A stretch of 64,000 bases of DNA from Methylobacillus gramineus (lineage in GTDB: Bacteria > Pseudomonadota > Gammaproteobacteria > Burkholderiales > Methylophilaceae): assembly GCF_020532675.1 (NCBI RefSeq), contig NZ_JAJAVE010000001.1, positions 1,240,001 to 1,304,000 on the forward strand, in the 5' to 3' direction. The position numbers and the translations under genes were made by a program. The notes under the pieces were generated by a model. That model saw only the letters and a program-made list of their open reading frames with translations. It was not told the origin of the DNA and searched no databases. Numbering within the stretch: the stretch's first letter is position 1; every line of letters begins with the position of its first letter. Positions 1-9,282 of the stretch are shown piece by piece.

Positions 1-137
1 TTGCCTAGCCATGCCTCAGTATTGGGCAAAGCCAGCACCTTTTCCAGGTTGATATGGTCAGGCTGCAGGTCTATCAGATGTGACAGCAATACTGCACATG
101 ACCAGAATATCAGCACAAGATAGGGCCAGCGCTTCAT
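1..137 (-). CDS. ABC transporter permease, DppC/OppC type (N-terminal fragment)
   Basis: The first ~45 codons of a membrane protein are visible before the window edge. It begins MKRWPYLVLIFWSC, a short basic N-terminus followed by a hydrophobic segment. It ends ...NTEAWLG, which resembles the 'HWLGTDxLGRD' start of the DppC/OppC permease core. Its ATG overlaps the stop of the preceding DppB-like permease gene in an ATGA junction, the usual coupling of the two permease subunits. It would form the second membrane half of a peptide-type importer. The family call rests mainly on this position, because the conserved EAA loop lies outside the window. Confidence 0.75.
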   Translation of the reverse strand, partial: MKRWPYLVLIFWSCAVLLSHLIDLQPDHINLEKVLALPNTEAWLG

Positions 138-1045
138 TTGGCAAACCTGATACGAGGATCCAGCCTGCTATACAATAGGTCTGTCATCAGGTTAACCATC
201 ACATATGTCAGCGCAATGACCAACACACAGGCCTGGGTCACCGGATAGTCACGCTTTTCTATGGATTCAACCAGCAATCTGCCTACCCCTTCCCAACTAA
301 ATACGGTTTCGGTAATCACCGCCCCTGCCAGCAAACCGCCAAGCTGCAAGCCAAGCACTGTGACTATCGGCAACAAGGCCGCACGCAGGGCATGACGCAA
401 TATCACCTGTTGCTCTTCAATGCCTTTTGCCCGTGCAGTGCGCACAAAGTCCTCATGCAATACTTCCAGCAAGCTGGCACGGGTCATCCTCGTGAGAATG
501 GCTGCTAGCCCCAATCCCAGCGTCATGGCTGGCAGCAGAATGGAAAGACTATTGCCCATACCACTGACAGGCAACAGCCCCAGCCACAAACCAAACATCA
601 ACATCAACAGAGGACCGAGCCAGAAATGCGGCATCGCGGATAAAGAAAGACTGAGTATGGTCGCAAGACTGTCAGGCCATCTGCCAGCACGCAATGCTGC
701 CACGATACCCAGCGGCAAACCAATCATCACGGCGATCAGCAAAGAGACGAGTGCTAAGGACGCAGTAGCAGGAATGCGTTCTTTCAAGGATTGGGCAATC
801 GGTTTGCGGGTATGGATGGAACGACCAAAATCGCCTTGCGCCAGCGCTTTCAGATACTGTCCAAACTGGACGGGCAAAGGCTGATCCAGGCCCAGCTCGG
901 CGCGCAGCTTGGCACGATCCGCCATAGGGGAAGACTCACCCAGCATCACCTCTACCGGATCGCCTGGTACAAGGTGCACGAGCAGGAAGGTCAACAACAC
1001 GACCCCGAATACCACAGGCACCACAGCCAATAAGCGCTTAATCAT
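134..1045 (-). CDS. ABC transporter permease, DppB/OppB family
   Basis: Inner-membrane permease subunit of a peptide/nickel-type ABC importer, 303 residues. It begins MIKRLLAVVPVVFGVVLLTF, a typical DppB first helix, followed by HLVPGDPVEVMLG, the family's conserved 'xxPGDP' periplasmic stretch. The cytoplasmic EAA loop (EDFVRTARAKG) starts near residue 198 and would contact the ATPase. The C-terminal RLDPRIRF is typical of the family. The start at 1045 is chosen over an upstream in-frame ATG at 1126 because it gives the canonical N-terminus and a short ATGATTAA overlap with the stop of the YkuD-like gene. No ATPase gene is visible; it may lie beyond the window edge. Confidence 0.93.
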   Translation of the reverse strand: MIKRLLAVVPVVFGVVLLTFLLVHLVPGDPVEVMLGESSPMADRAKLRAELGLDQPLPVQFGQYLKALAQGDFGRSIHTRKPIAQSLKERIPATASLALVSLLIAVMIGLPLGIVAALRAGRWPDSLATILSLSLSAMPHFWLGPLLMLMFGLWLGLLPVSGMGNSLSILLPAMTLGLGLAAILTRMTRASLLEVLHEDFVRTARAKGIEEQQVILRHALRAALLPIVTVLGLQLGGLLAGAVITETVFSWEGVGRLLVESIEKRDYPVTQACVLVIALTYVMVNLMTDLLYSRLDPRIRFAK

Positions 1046-1526
1046 CCAGCACCAGCACCGTGGTTGAAATGGGAACCAACTCAAACAATTCCGCCACCTC
1101 ATGGTTACGCATGCGGATGCAGCCATGGGAATGTGGCTCGCCCATGGGCTCGGTATCCGGCGTGCCGTGGATATAGATGTAGCGCTGCATGCTGTCTACA
1201 TTGCCGAGGCGGTTGTAGCCTGGTTCACAACCAGACAGCCAGAGTATGCGGGTTAATATCCAGTCACGCCCAGGATGTTGCTCGCCTAATTCCCTGCTCC
1301 AGATTTCACCGGTAGGCCTGCGGCCACGGAACACAGCGCCTACAGGCATCTCTGCTCCTATTTTGGCTCGGACAAGGTGGCGCCCGCGTGGGGTGCAATA
1401 GCTGTTTTTCTGCTCCCCTGCCCCGTTCAAAGCGGTTGATATCACATAGTCACGCAGCACTTTCTCCTGCTCATCGATCAGGCGCAAACGTTGTTGGCGC
1501 AGGGATATTTCAATATGCATCACCAT
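1038..1526 (-). CDS. YkuD-fold L,D-transpeptidase/L,D-carboxypeptidase without signal peptide
   Basis: The protein is a nearly bare YkuD catalytic domain of 162 residues. The C-terminal half carries the family signature: IHGT, then SHGCIRM with the catalytic Cys. YkuD enzymes act on the L-Lys/DAP-D-Ala bond of peptidoglycan stem peptides. Most are exported, but here the sequence goes straight into the domain (MHIEISLRQQRLRLID) with no signal peptide or membrane anchor. Cytoplasmic YkuD L,D-carboxypeptidases that trim recycled muropeptides are known in Acinetobacter and Vibrio. The gene lies between a peptide-binding protein gene (3-nt gap) and a permease gene (8-nt overlap), so a role in recycling imported muropeptides is plausible. 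A second ATG at 1520 is possible. Confidence 0.88.
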   Translation of the reverse strand: MVMHIEISLRQQRLRLIDEQEKVLRDYVISTALNGAGEQKNSYCTPRGRHLVRAKIGAEMPVGAVFRGRRPTGEIWSRELGEQHPGRDWILTRILWLSGCEPGYNRLGNVDSMQRYIYIHGTPDTEPMGEPHSHGCIRMRNHEVAELFELVPISTTVLVLDD

Positions 1527-1529
1527 GAC

Positions 1530-3023
1530 TTACAAGGCGTTCCTGCCGGGGAATACAGACTTGAACTTATTGCGTTTTACCTTGGCCAGCCCATCCCAGT
1601 TTCCATCAGGTTGAAGCACATAGCCGACAATGTGTTTGCGCACCGCAACAAACTGGCCTTCATACCAGAGCGGGATGTAAGGCAATTGCTCATGCAAGCG
1701 ACTAGCCACGTTTTTCCAGTCACTGACAGTGATCAGCTCATCCACCTGGCGATCCACATACCGACCACGATTAGCGCCCATGGGAGGGATGGAGGTGGAG
1801 TGAAATGCCTGATGATAAATCTCCGGTGTCTTGATCCCAACCCACATCAGGCCATACAACTGGAAATTACCGCGCTTGATGTCTTCAAAAAAAGTGCCCC
1901 AGTCCAGACTGCGGATTTCCAGTTCAAACCCAGCCTGCTGCATTTGAGCCTGCATCATGGTTGCCAAGCGTACACGCTGAGCATCAGTCGACGTTTTATA
2001 CACCAGCTTCAATGGCAGCTTGATTCCTGCCTGCTTGAGCAACTCACGCGCGGCAACCGGATTGTATGCATGGGCTGCAAGATCAGGATTACCCGCCCAG
2101 TGTTCAGGTGGCAATATGGTTTCAGCGAGCCGACTGCTACCAACGAGCGCATGCTTGATGATGGCCTCACGATCTATGGCATGGGCTAGTGCCTGCCGGA
2201 CCAGCGGGTTCTGCAATTGCGGATCAGCAAAATTAAGACCAAGGTAGGCAAAATTGGTGCCGGTAGATTCAATCACGTTAATGACTGGCTGTTTTTTAAG
2301 GTAATTGACCAGTTCGGGAGGCAAATCGCCCTGCAGCATATCCGTTTCACCACGCACCAGCTTGAGGACACGTACGGTGGGGTCGCGGATTTCCTCAAAA
2401 GAAAAACGCTGATGGTCATCAAGACGTTCAAGCTTGAGTTCCCTGTGCCAGGAAACAAACTTCAACGGACCACTGCCAACAGGCTCTTGCGAGAAATCAT
2501 GCTGCCGGGCAATCAACTCGGCTGGCAGAATGCCGAGCACCAAGCGCGACGGGAAGTTGCTATCGGCATCCTGCAGAAAGAAATCCAGCGTATTTTCATC
2601 GCGTACTTCTATCTTGTTGATATTGGCAAACTCAGCCGCATGAGGCGAGTCAGGAAGCTCCTTCACCGACTGATAGGTAGCGGCCACATCTTCTGCTGTC
2701 AGGTAACGTCCATCATGAAAATGTCGACCTTCACTCCCCAGGGTAAAACGAAACAACCGAGGCGATAGTACACGCCAGCTGGCAATGGCTGCCTTTGGCA
2801 TATAGTGCTCATCAAAATCCACCAGTGAGCGATACAACAAACGATTGACGCGTGCGGAAGCCGCATCGGTGGCATAGCGTGGATCCAGCGTCTGGGGTAA
2901 CTGGCTTACCGCGCTACGAATATCGTCGTGACTGCCGGTGCGACTGCAAGCATCCAACAATACCAGCATGGCCACTGCAATAGTGGCTAGTACTGCCAGG
3001 CGCGCCATCAGCCTGAAACTCAT
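1530..3023 (-). CDS. ABC transporter substrate-binding lipoprotein, family 5 (peptide/muropeptide type)
   Basis: Extracytoplasmic solute-binding protein of the SBP_bac_5 family (DppA/OppA/NikA-like), 497 residues. The N-terminus has a signal peptide ending in LLDAC, a lipobox, so the mature protein is probably a lipoprotein. Family landmarks are '[10 protein letters not shown]' at the mature start, '[16 protein letters not shown]', and '[17 protein letters not shown]'. The C-terminal lobe has '[14 protein letters not shown]'. Its ATG overlaps the rlmD stop (ATGA), and the YkuD and permease genes follow directly, so it is co-transcribed with them. The ligand cannot be read from the sequence; peptides or murein peptides are the likeliest. 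Confidence 0.92.
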   Translation of the reverse strand: MSFRLMARLAVLATIAVAMLVLLDACSRTGSHDDIRSAVSQLPQTLDPRYATDAASARVNRLLYRSLVDFDEHYMPKAAIASWRVLSPRLFRFTLGSEGRHFHDGRYLTAEDVAATYQSVKELPDSPHAAEFANINKIEVRDENTLDFFLQDADSNFPSRLVLGILPAELIARQHDFSQEPVGSGPLKFVSWHRELKLERLDDHQRFSFEEIRDPTVRVLKLVRGETDMLQGDLPPELVNYLKKQPVINVIESTGTNFAYLGLNFADPQLQNPLVRQALAHAIDREAIIKHALVGSSRLAETILPPEHWAGNPDLAAHAYNPVAARELLKQAGIKLPLKLVYKTSTDAQRVRLATMMQAQMQQAGFELEIRSLDWGTFFEDIKRGNFQLYGLMWVGIKTPEIYHQAFHSTSIPPMGANRGRYVDRQVDELITVSDWKNVASRLHEQLPYIPLWYEGQFVAVRKHIVGYVLQPDGNWDGLAKVKRNKFKSVFPGRNAL

Positions 3024-4357
3024 CTGGCAATCTTCTCAAAAATCGCAATCGACTCCACATGGGCGGTATGCGGGAACATATTAATGATGCCACCTGCCAG
3101 CATGCGGTACCCTTTAGCGTGGACCAGCGTACCGGCATCCCGCGCCAGGGTGGCAGGGTTGCAGGACACATAGACAATTCGTTGTGGTGCATGACCATCC
3201 TTGGTTTCGGGATCATCCATATCAGGCAGGGACTTGATCAACTCCTGCGCACCATCGCGCGGAGGATCTATCAACCATTTATCAAAATGACCAAGGGACT
3301 GCAAGGCCTGTGGCGTCATCTTGAACAAGTCAGCCTCCTGGAAATCCACCTGCCCCTGCAAACCATTGAGGGCAGCGCTCTCATGGGCGCGCGCCACCAG
3401 CGCCGCGGAACCTTCCATGCCAAATACCGACGCCCCACTCCGTGCAATCGGTAAAGTAAAGTTACCTAGCCCACAGAAGAAATCAGCAATACGCTCGCCT
3501 GGTTGGGGTTCCAGCAGTTGCATGGCTCGGCGCAACATCACACGGTTGATCTGTGGGTTGACCTGGGTAAACTCACTCGGCTGGAACGGGTATACCAGGT
3601 CAAATTCAGGTAAGGAGTAACTAAGATCCGGGCCATCCAATGGATAAAATGGCTGTATCGTGTCCACGCCCTGGCTCTGCGTCCAGATCTGCACGCCAAA
3701 CTTGTCGGCAAATGCCTTGATCACCGGTGTATCCTGCGGCTGTAAAGGCTCCAGTATGCGCAACACCAGTACCGTGGCATGTTCCCCCACTGCCACTTCA
3801 ATCTGCGGCACACGCTCACGGATACTCAGCGCTTCCACAAAATGCTGCATCGGCACAATCAGGTCAGAGATGCGCGGCGGCAACACCTTGCAACTATTGA
3901 TATCAGCGACATAGCTGCTGTTTTTCTCATTAAACCCTACCAGCACCCCGCCTTTTTTCGCAACATACCTGACGCGCAACCTGGCTTTATGCCGATATCC
4001 CCAGGCAGGACCATAAATGGCTGGCAACATGCGCTCAGCTCGTGTCTTGCCTATATGCCAGAGATTAGCTTCCAGCATGCGTTGCTTGGCCGCTACCTGG
4101 CCGGAGAACTCCAGATGCTGGATGGCACACCCGCCGCAGACGCCAAAATGGGCGCACGCCGGTGTCACCCGCAAATGGGAAGCCTGCAGAATGTCGACGG
4201 CATCTGCAATCTCATAACTGGCTTTACGACGATGGGATTGAAAGGTTACACGCTCCCCCGGCAGTGCACCGTCAATAAAGATCGTCTTGCCACCCACATG
4301 GGCAACACCGCGACCTTCCTGGTCCAGGGATTCAATAAGGGCAATAGGATTATTCAT
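3020..4357 (-). CDS. rlmD: 23S rRNA (uracil(1939)-C5)-methyltransferase RlmD
   Basis: SAM-dependent enzyme making m5U1939 in 23S rRNA, 445 residues. An N-terminal TRAM-like region ([27 protein letters not shown]) is followed by the [4Fe-4S] cysteines: C68, C74 and C77 in [10 protein letters not shown], plus a later Cys near 163. The methyltransferase domain has [10 protein letters not shown], the SAM-binding [21 protein letters not shown] and the catalytic [13 protein letters not shown]. The track-length ORF extends 30 codons upstream, but the start [10 protein letters not shown] matches the family and lies just after the exonuclease stop region. Its stop overlaps the binding-protein start. 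Confidence 0.95.
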   Translation of the reverse strand: MNNPIALIESLDQEGRGVAHVGGKTIFIDGALPGERVTFQSHRRKASYEIADAVDILQASHLRVTPACAHFGVCGGCAIQHLEFSGQVAAKQRMLEANLWHIGKTRAERMLPAIYGPAWGYRHKARLRVRYVAKKGGVLVGFNEKNSSYVADINSCKVLPPRISDLIVPMQHFVEALSIRERVPQIEVAVGEHATVLVLRILEPLQPQDTPVIKAFADKFGVQIWTQSQGVDTIQPFYPLDGPDLSYSLPEFDLVYPFQPSEFTQVNPQINRVMLRRAMQLLEPQPGERIADFFCGLGNFTLPIARSGASVFGMEGSAALVARAHESAALNGLQGQVDFQEADLFKMTPQALQSLGHFDKWLIDPPRDGAQELIKSLPDMDDPETKDGHAPQRIVYVSCNPATLARDAGTLVHAKGYRMLAGGIINMFPHTAHVESIAIFEKIAR

Positions 4358-4413
4358 GCATTGATTCGAGTAAAGCCAAGATGTCAATCCAGCAGGCGCA
4401 TAAGGCCGCTGGT

Positions 4414-5190
4414 TCAGTTGTGCCAGTGTTGTAGAAATTCCTGCCAATGAGGGCCGGGGTAAGTTGCCAGCGTGTCTCGCACCAGTTGAATTTCGCTGGC
4501 ATAAGTTGCATGATCCAAGGCGCCGCGCATCAATTGAAAGCGCAAAAACACCAGATAGGTATTCGCCACATCGGTTTCACAGTAATCACGGATCGCGTTG
4601 ATTTCACCGTTGACGTAGGCATCCCAGACCTTGCTGCCATCCATGCCCAGCTTGCCGGGGAAGCCACATAACTGTGCCAGGTCATCCAGCGGCGCATTGG
4701 CGCGGCCATTGAACATGGCTAGCAAATCCATCAGGTCCAGATGACGCGTATGGTAACGACTGATGTAATTATTCCATTTGAATTCACGGTCATCGTCGCC
4801 CATATCCCAATAACGGGGGGCCACTATGCCATGCACCAGGCCACGATAATGCAATACCGGCAGGTCAAATCCGCTGCCATTCCAGGACACCAGATTGGGC
4901 GTGTACTTTTCTATCCCGTCATAAAAACGCTGGATAATCTCATGCTCCGGGGCATCCGCAGCGCCCAGCGTCCATACGCGGAAACTTTCACCCTCGCGCA
5001 GCGCACAGGAAATAGCCACCACCCGATGCTGATGCAAGGGCAGAAACTCACTGCCATTCTGCTGGCGGCGTTTGTGAAAGGCCACGCGTGCAACATCCTC
5101 ATCCCTTGTCTCTGCGGGCAATCCATATAGTTTGCGCAGGCCATCGGTATCGGGAACGGTTTCAATATCAAATATCAGCGTAGGTGTCAT
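4414..5190 (-). CDS. Predicted 3'-5' exonuclease related to the PolB exonuclease domain
   Basis: A DEDD-type exonuclease of 258 residues, matching the family of stand-alone proteins related to the DNA polymerase B proofreading domain (PF10108 type). Exo I is seen as [10 protein letters not shown] at the N-terminus, with the metal-binding D and E. Exo II is [17 protein letters not shown], and the C-terminal region has [18 protein letters not shown] for Exo III. It probably digests single-stranded DNA or RNA ends; the true substrate is not known. It is the first gene of the leftward group that continues into rlmD after about 56 nt. Confidence 0.85.
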   Translation of the reverse strand: MTPTLIFDIETVPDTDGLRKLYGLPAETRDEDVARVAFHKRRQQNGSEFLPLHQHRVVAISCALREGESFRVWTLGAADAPEHEIIQRFYDGIEKYTPNLVSWNGSGFDLPVLHYRGLVHGIVAPRYWDMGDDDREFKWNNYISRYHTRHLDLMDLLAMFNGRANAPLDDLAQLCGFPGKLGMDGSKVWDAYVNGEINAIRDYCETDVANTYLVFLRFQLMRGALDHATYASEIQLVRDTLATYPGPHWQEFLQHWHN

Positions 5191-5222
5191 GTGCGTGCGT
5201 CGTTTGTGTCAGTCTTGATCCG

Positions 5223-5639
5223 TTATTTCTTTACCCAGCCACTACCATCCTGATAGTACCAACCACCCTGGGCCTTCTGGATCCAGCGCTGTGCAAAGGT
5301 ACTACGCACCTCAGCCTCCCACTCGGGATGGCCGTTACCGCTGGCAATTTCCTTGTAAAGCGCATTACGGTCACTATTTTCTGCGGCAACCAGCGTATTG
5401 AGGTTCTGGCGCTGAGCTAGCGGTACTGCATTCGCATCACGCACCGCCACCAGGCCATCACGTGTAAATCCTACCGCGCCACTGGCATAAAATCCCGCCA
5501 ACTGCCCATGCCTGGACTGCATAGTATTCTTGATACTGGAAATAGCCGGGGTATTGATCTCAAGGTCAGCCGCAGCCTGTACCAGGGGTGCAGCCACCAA
5601 GAGAGAAAGCAGCATGCTGCATGCAAGGAATTTTCTCAT
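5223..5639 (-). CDS. ydbL: YdbL family DUF1318 periplasmic protein
   Basis: A 138-residue exported protein with a Sec signal peptide (MRKFLACSMLLSLLVAAPLVQA). The mature part follows the DUF1318 pattern: an internal stretch on helices with 'MQSRHGQLAGFYASGAVGFTRDG', then 'NALYKEIASGNG' and a C-terminal 'WIQKAQGGWYYQDGSGWVKK'. In E. coli, YdbH, YnbE and YdbL work together in phospholipid transport between inner and outer membranes. YdbL is proposed there to help assembly of the YdbH-YnbE bridge. The gene follows ynbE with no spacing (start directly abuts its stop). Confidence 0.88.
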   Translation of the reverse strand: MRKFLACSMLLSLLVAAPLVQAAADLEINTPAISSIKNTMQSRHGQLAGFYASGAVGFTRDGLVAVRDANAVPLAQRQNLNTLVAAENSDRNALYKEIASGNGHPEWEAEVRSTFAQRWIQKAQGGWYYQDGSGWVKK

Positions 5640-5840
5640 TTATTTATTCTCCTGTTTGCTGTTACTATCGGCAGGCACAGCCTTGCCGTCGGTTTTTTCC
5701 TTAAGCTGCCAGACATCATCAATGATGCGGTCAGCCGCTTTTTCCGCGGCAGCTGCCGGGAAGTAAATATTAATAGTGACGCAGGCAGAGAGTGCCAACA
5801 TCAATGCCAGCGGCAGTGCCCAGATAGTGGTTTTCAACAT
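5640..5840 (-). CDS. ynbE: YnbE-like outer-membrane lipoprotein
   Basis: A 66-residue lipoprotein. A hydrophobic signal segment ends in the lipobox LSAC, followed by 'VTINIYFPAAAAEKAADRIIDDVW', the hallmark of YnbE proteins. In E. coli, YnbE is an outer-membrane lipoprotein that multimerises and joins the C-terminal end of YdbH to complete a hydrophobic lipid bridge. The order ydbH-ynbE-ydbL is the same as in enterobacteria. The tail is short, Gln/Ser/Lys-rich and probably disordered. Confidence 0.88.
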   Translation of the reverse strand: MLKTTIWALPLALMLALSACVTINIYFPAAAAEKAADRIIDDVWQLKEKTDGKAVPADSNSKQENK

Positions 5841-5858
5841 TCAGTTACCCTTATTCAT

Positions 5859-7694
5859 TTACTTGATCACCGGCTTGCTGTTACCTTCGGTCACGCGTTT
5901 AAGACGCGCGAGTAGATCGCTCCAGCCCACATTGTGATTGTACCCCATGACCGTAATCGCCGGGATGCCGCTGCCCTTCACGATCACATAACCTTGTGGC
6001 GTGTACTCCACCCCACTCATCTGGCAGACATCATTGCGCAACTGGCATTTCCAGCCAATTTGCTTGTAATTAAACTCACTGAAAAACCGCAACACACTGC
6101 GTTGTATGGCAGCAGCGGCCCCTGCTCCCCCTAGAGAAGTAATATTTTCTACCGCACGCTGGGAGATTTTCTTGCGGTAATTGCCAGGGCTGCTACGCAA
6201 ACTCGCATCAAACTTTACCGGCTGCCAATTGGATAGCTCAAGGTTCTGCACATCACCATCCAGCTTGCCTTCAATCGCGCCAAAAGAGAACGTCCGGGTA
6301 ATGTCACCCAAATCCAGCTGGCGCATTGTCACATGGGCATTGAGTCTGGGGCCCAGGCCCAGCGGGGTTTGCATGTTCAGGCCGCTCACGGAAATATTAC
6401 CGTTGAACAGCTGAAACAACAGATCACCATCCGCGACCAGATTGCCGCCACTATAGGTCACCATGGGAATAGCCGCGGCCACCTTCCCTTCCATGCGCGG
6501 CCAGCCAAGTGCATGACTCAGCTCCGGCATGGAGATAGGCACCAGATTGGCCCGCAAATGCCAGTGCCAACTGCCACCGACCCGTGCTGCCGAGACATCG
6601 GTAAGACTGAGGGCACCATCCAGAATGGGGAGGTACAGCTGTGAGGTCGTCACAGAATACCGATCAACATCCGCCATGATACTGGCCTGGCCCAGAGGAA
6701 TTTTCAGCAGGTGACCGCTTTCATAAGCCAATTGCATGACTTGCGGATCATCGTAAGACCAGGGAATCCGGGTATTGATTTTATAGAGCGTAAAACGACC
6801 ATTCTGGTCCTCCACATCCGCATCCTTCAAATCCAGCAGAAAGGAACGCAACTCACCATGCGCGACGGTCAGCTTCAAGCTGGCGCGCCCCTCAAGCTCT
6901 AACTTGTCCAGTGCTGTATTTTCCAGCATGGGTTGCAATAACAATGGATAGAGCGCCGCGATATTCAGATCATCGGCATTCAACTGAACATCATCCAGCT
7001 GACCATGAATCCATTTCCCACTGAGTTTGGCTGATCCCACTTTGTTTAAAGACAGGTCAGCCTGGCTGACTGTCAGTACACCATCGTCCCAGCTACCATT
7101 AGCCACCAGTTGGTGCCCAGCGTCAGGAAAATAGAATGGCTGCCAGAATAGCTCTCCATTTTTCCAATCCAGCTTGGCTTGCCACTGCCATTGCTGTTTT
7201 TTGTGCACAACATCAAATCCCAGACTGGCTGTAAGCTTTTCTCCCGCACGCAAACCGGCTGCATCACTGAATGACGCTTGTTTGATATCGAGCAACGCAC
7301 TATAACGCTCACCATTTTCAACACGGGTTTGCGTCAATTCGAACGAGAATGGGAGTTGGATATTTTGCGCAGCAAGCTTGCCATCCTGACACCGCCAATG
7401 CCCACGCCTGGGGCTCATCAGTGCCGTGCAGCCTAGACTAGCCTCAGTCCACTGCTGATCATCGCGGGCTTTGACCTGGCCTTGCAGGCTGACTTTTCCA
7501 TCGAGATCGAACTGGGCTTTAAGGTTTCGGATATTGCCAGCTTCAAGCTCTACCTTATCGGCTTCTATGCTAATCGAGCTGACGGCATAGGCAGGGGTTA
7601 TGCCCAATACCAACGCCCAGCAAGCAAACAGTGTTATCAAGCAAGCATTGACGAAATGGGTAGCACGGCAATCTAGAAAGGCCTGGCTGAACAC
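5859..7694 (-). CDS. ydbH: YdbH family AsmA-like intermembrane lipid transport protein
   Basis: Long beta-rich protein of about 610 residues. It has repeated amphipathic strands and the C-terminal YdbH/dicarboxylate-transport-like domain (around IDLGDITRTFSFGAIEGKLDGDVQNLELSNWQPVKFDA and the ending NITSLGGAGAA). E. coli YdbH is an AsmA-like inner-membrane-anchored protein that spans the periplasm for phospholipid transport. A hydrophobic stretch (ACLITLFACWALVLG, then PAYA) serves as signal or anchor. The start is uncertain: no ATG is available. TTG 7784 would overlap cysM by 62 nt; GTG 7706, GTG 7694 and TTG 7640 remain. I chose 7694, which keeps a charged n-region, but no clear Shine-Dalgarno sequence supports it. 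Confidence 0.8.
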   Translation of the reverse strand: MFSQAFLDCRATHFVNACLITLFACWALVLGITPAYAVSSISIEADKVELEAGNIRNLKAQFDLDGKVSLQGQVKARDDQQWTEASLGCTALMSPRRGHWRCQDGKLAAQNIQLPFSFELTQTRVENGERYSALLDIKQASFSDAAGLRAGEKLTASLGFDVVHKKQQWQWQAKLDWKNGELFWQPFYFPDAGHQLVANGSWDDGVLTVSQADLSLNKVGSAKLSGKWIHGQLDDVQLNADDLNIAALYPLLLQPMLENTALDKLELEGRASLKLTVAHGELRSFLLDLKDADVEDQNGRFTLYKINTRIPWSYDDPQVMQLAYESGHLLKIPLGQASIMADVDRYSVTTSQLYLPILDGALSLTDVSAARVGGSWHWHLRANLVPISMPELSHALGWPRMEGKVAAAIPMVTYSGGNLVADGDLLFQLFNGNISVSGLNMQTPLGLGPRLNAHVTMRQLDLGDITRTFSFGAIEGKLDGDVQNLELSNWQPVKFDASLRSSPGNYRKKISQRAVENITSLGGAGAAAAIQRSVLRFFSEFNYKQIGWKCQLRNDVCQMSGVEYTPQGYVIVKGSGIPAITVMGYNHNVGWSDLLARLKRVTEGNSKPVIK

Positions 7695-7700
7695 CAGGCC
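7672..7700 (-). terminator. Probable rho-independent terminator after cysM
   Basis: On the minus strand GGCCTGG, a 7-nt loop and CCAGGCC form a perfect stem, followed by TTTCTA. It lies 23 nt past the cysM stop. The tail is short, so termination may be partial. It overlaps the possible GTG start of ydbH. Confidence 0.5.
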
Positions 7701-7722
7701 GGACACATCTTGGGCATCTACC

Positions 7723-8610
7723 CTATTCAGGAAACACCCCGGTAGAAAGGTAGCGATCACCACGATCGCAGACAATGGAGACAATCACGGCATTCTCCAG
7801 GGTTTTGGATAATTGCAGTGCAGCATATAAAGCCCCACCTGAAGAAATACCAGCAAAAATACCTTCCTGCTGGGCCAGCTTCAGTGTTGTTTTCTCGGCG
7901 TCCTTCTGGCTGACATAGATCAGCTCATCCACCCGACTTCCATCATAAATGGTAGGCAAATATTCCTCTGGCCACTTCCGGATGCCAGGAATTTGCGCGC
8001 CTTCTTCAGGTTGTACCCCTATGATGCGGATGTCAGGATTCTGTTCCTTGAGATAGCGGGAAGTGCCCATGATGGTGCCTGTAGTGCCCATGCTGGAGAC
8101 GAAATGCGTGACCTTGCCGCCGGTATCGCGCCAAATCTCAGGGCCTGTACCTTCATAATGCGCCAGCGGGTTGTCCTGATTACCAAACTGATCCAGCACA
8201 ATGCCCTCGCCTTCAGCCTGCAGCTTCAATGCAACATCCCGTGCCAACTCCATGCTGCCATCTCTAGGCGTCAACACAAGCTCGGCACCAAAGGCTTTCA
8301 TGGTCTGGCGCCTCTCGATACTCTGGTTGTCAGGCATCACCAGCACCATTTTATAGCCCCGCATGGCAGCGGCCATGGCAAGCGCAATGCCAGTATTACC
8401 AGAGGTCGCCTCAATCAGGGTATCGCCAGGCTGGATATCGCCGCGCTCTTCTGCGCGTTTGATCATGGAAAGCGCAGGTCTATCCTTGACGGAACCAGCG
8501 GGATTGTTACCTTCCAGCTTGAGCAGAATCGTGTTGCTGCTGTTGCCACCCAGGCGTTGCAGCTTGACCAGCGGGGTGTTGCCTACAAAATCATCCAGTG
8601 TCTTATACAT
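7723..8610 (-). CDS. cysM: Cysteine synthase B (O-acetylserine sulfhydrylase B)
   Basis: PLP enzyme joining O-acetylserine with sulfide or thiosulfate to give cysteine or S-sulfocysteine, 295 residues, cytosolic. The N-terminus (MYKTLDDFVGNTPLVKLQRL) is typical. The PLP lysine is in NPAGSVKDRPA. The substrate loop is EATSGNTGIALA, and the phosphate-binding loop is near SSMGTTGTIMGTSRYL. CysM rather than CysK is favoured by the 'PAGSVKDRPA' form, 'KDAEKTTLKLAQQEGIFAGISSGG', and the short length. It runs alone, with dsbB upstream and a hairpin downstream. Confidence 0.95.
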   Translation of the reverse strand: MYKTLDDFVGNTPLVKLQRLGGNSSNTILLKLEGNNPAGSVKDRPALSMIKRAEERGDIQPGDTLIEATSGNTGIALAMAAAMRGYKMVLVMPDNQSIERRQTMKAFGAELVLTPRDGSMELARDVALKLQAEGEGIVLDQFGNQDNPLAHYEGTGPEIWRDTGGKVTHFVSSMGTTGTIMGTSRYLKEQNPDIRIIGVQPEEGAQIPGIRKWPEEYLPTIYDGSRVDELIYVSQKDAEKTTLKLAQQEGIFAGISSGGALYAALQLSKTLENAVIVSIVCDRGDRYLSTGVFPE

Positions 8611-8670
8611 TCAATTCTCAATCATGTTCTATGGGGCAATCGCATGCAGAAACCATGCGCAGCCAATCAT

Positions 8671-9174
8671 TCAAGCCTTGCGTTTGAGGAACACCAGCAG
8701 GATGGCAAACACCGTCAGGCCAGCAAATGCAATCAGCGAAAGCTGCGGAATAGTGAAACCAAACAGCGTCCAGTCTATGGCAGAGCACTCGCCTGTGCCC
8801 TTGAAGATCAAGTCCAGCGCTTTTTTCAGCGGGAAAGTCTCCATGATGTAATCAAAACCAGCGCCGCACTCGGCCATGACTTTGTCAGGATTGGCCTGGA
8901 TCCAGGCATGACGTGCAGCAATACCGATACCCGTGACAGCTGCAAGCACCTGCAACAGGCCATAAATTCTGCGTCCCACTACGCCAGGATTATGCAGAGC
9001 GGCGATCAGGAACAAAACGCCCAAGCCCATAAAGGCGATACGCTGGGAAATACACAGGGGACATGGCTCAAGATGGTGCTTCTGTTGAATATAGAGAGCA
9101 AAGCCGACCAGGCCGAAGCTGATAAGGAAACCCAGCAAATAGCCACTTCTGCCAGCAAACAGTTTATTGAACAT
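8671..9174 (-). CDS. dsbB: Disulfide bond formation protein B
   Basis: Inner-membrane protein of 167 residues that reoxidises DsbA and passes electrons to quinone. Four hydrophobic segments are seen. The first periplasmic loop holds the redox pair CPLC (EPCPLCISQR). The second periplasmic loop has the other pair, in MAECGAGFDY and GTGECSAIDW. Arg in SQRIAF corresponds to the quinone-contacting residue. The basic C-terminus KRKA faces the cytoplasm. No dsbA is in the window. Confidence 0.95.
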   Translation of the reverse strand: MFNKLFAGRSGYLLGFLISFGLVGFALYIQQKHHLEPCPLCISQRIAFMGLGVLFLIAALHNPGVVGRRIYGLLQVLAAVTGIGIAARHAWIQANPDKVMAECGAGFDYIMETFPLKKALDLIFKGTGECSAIDWTLFGFTIPQLSLIAFAGLTVFAILLVFLKRKA

Positions 9175-9282
9175 GGTAATAGTCCCAGCGCTTATAATTA
9201 AACACTCGCAATTGTAACGGATAGCGCTTGTTCACACTATTTTGCAGACATTAATAATCAGTGAGCAGGCAAAAAAACAGGC

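Noticed and set aside
7993-9201. 402-codon plus-strand ORF
   Set aside because: Antisense to cysM and dsbB, both strongly supported.
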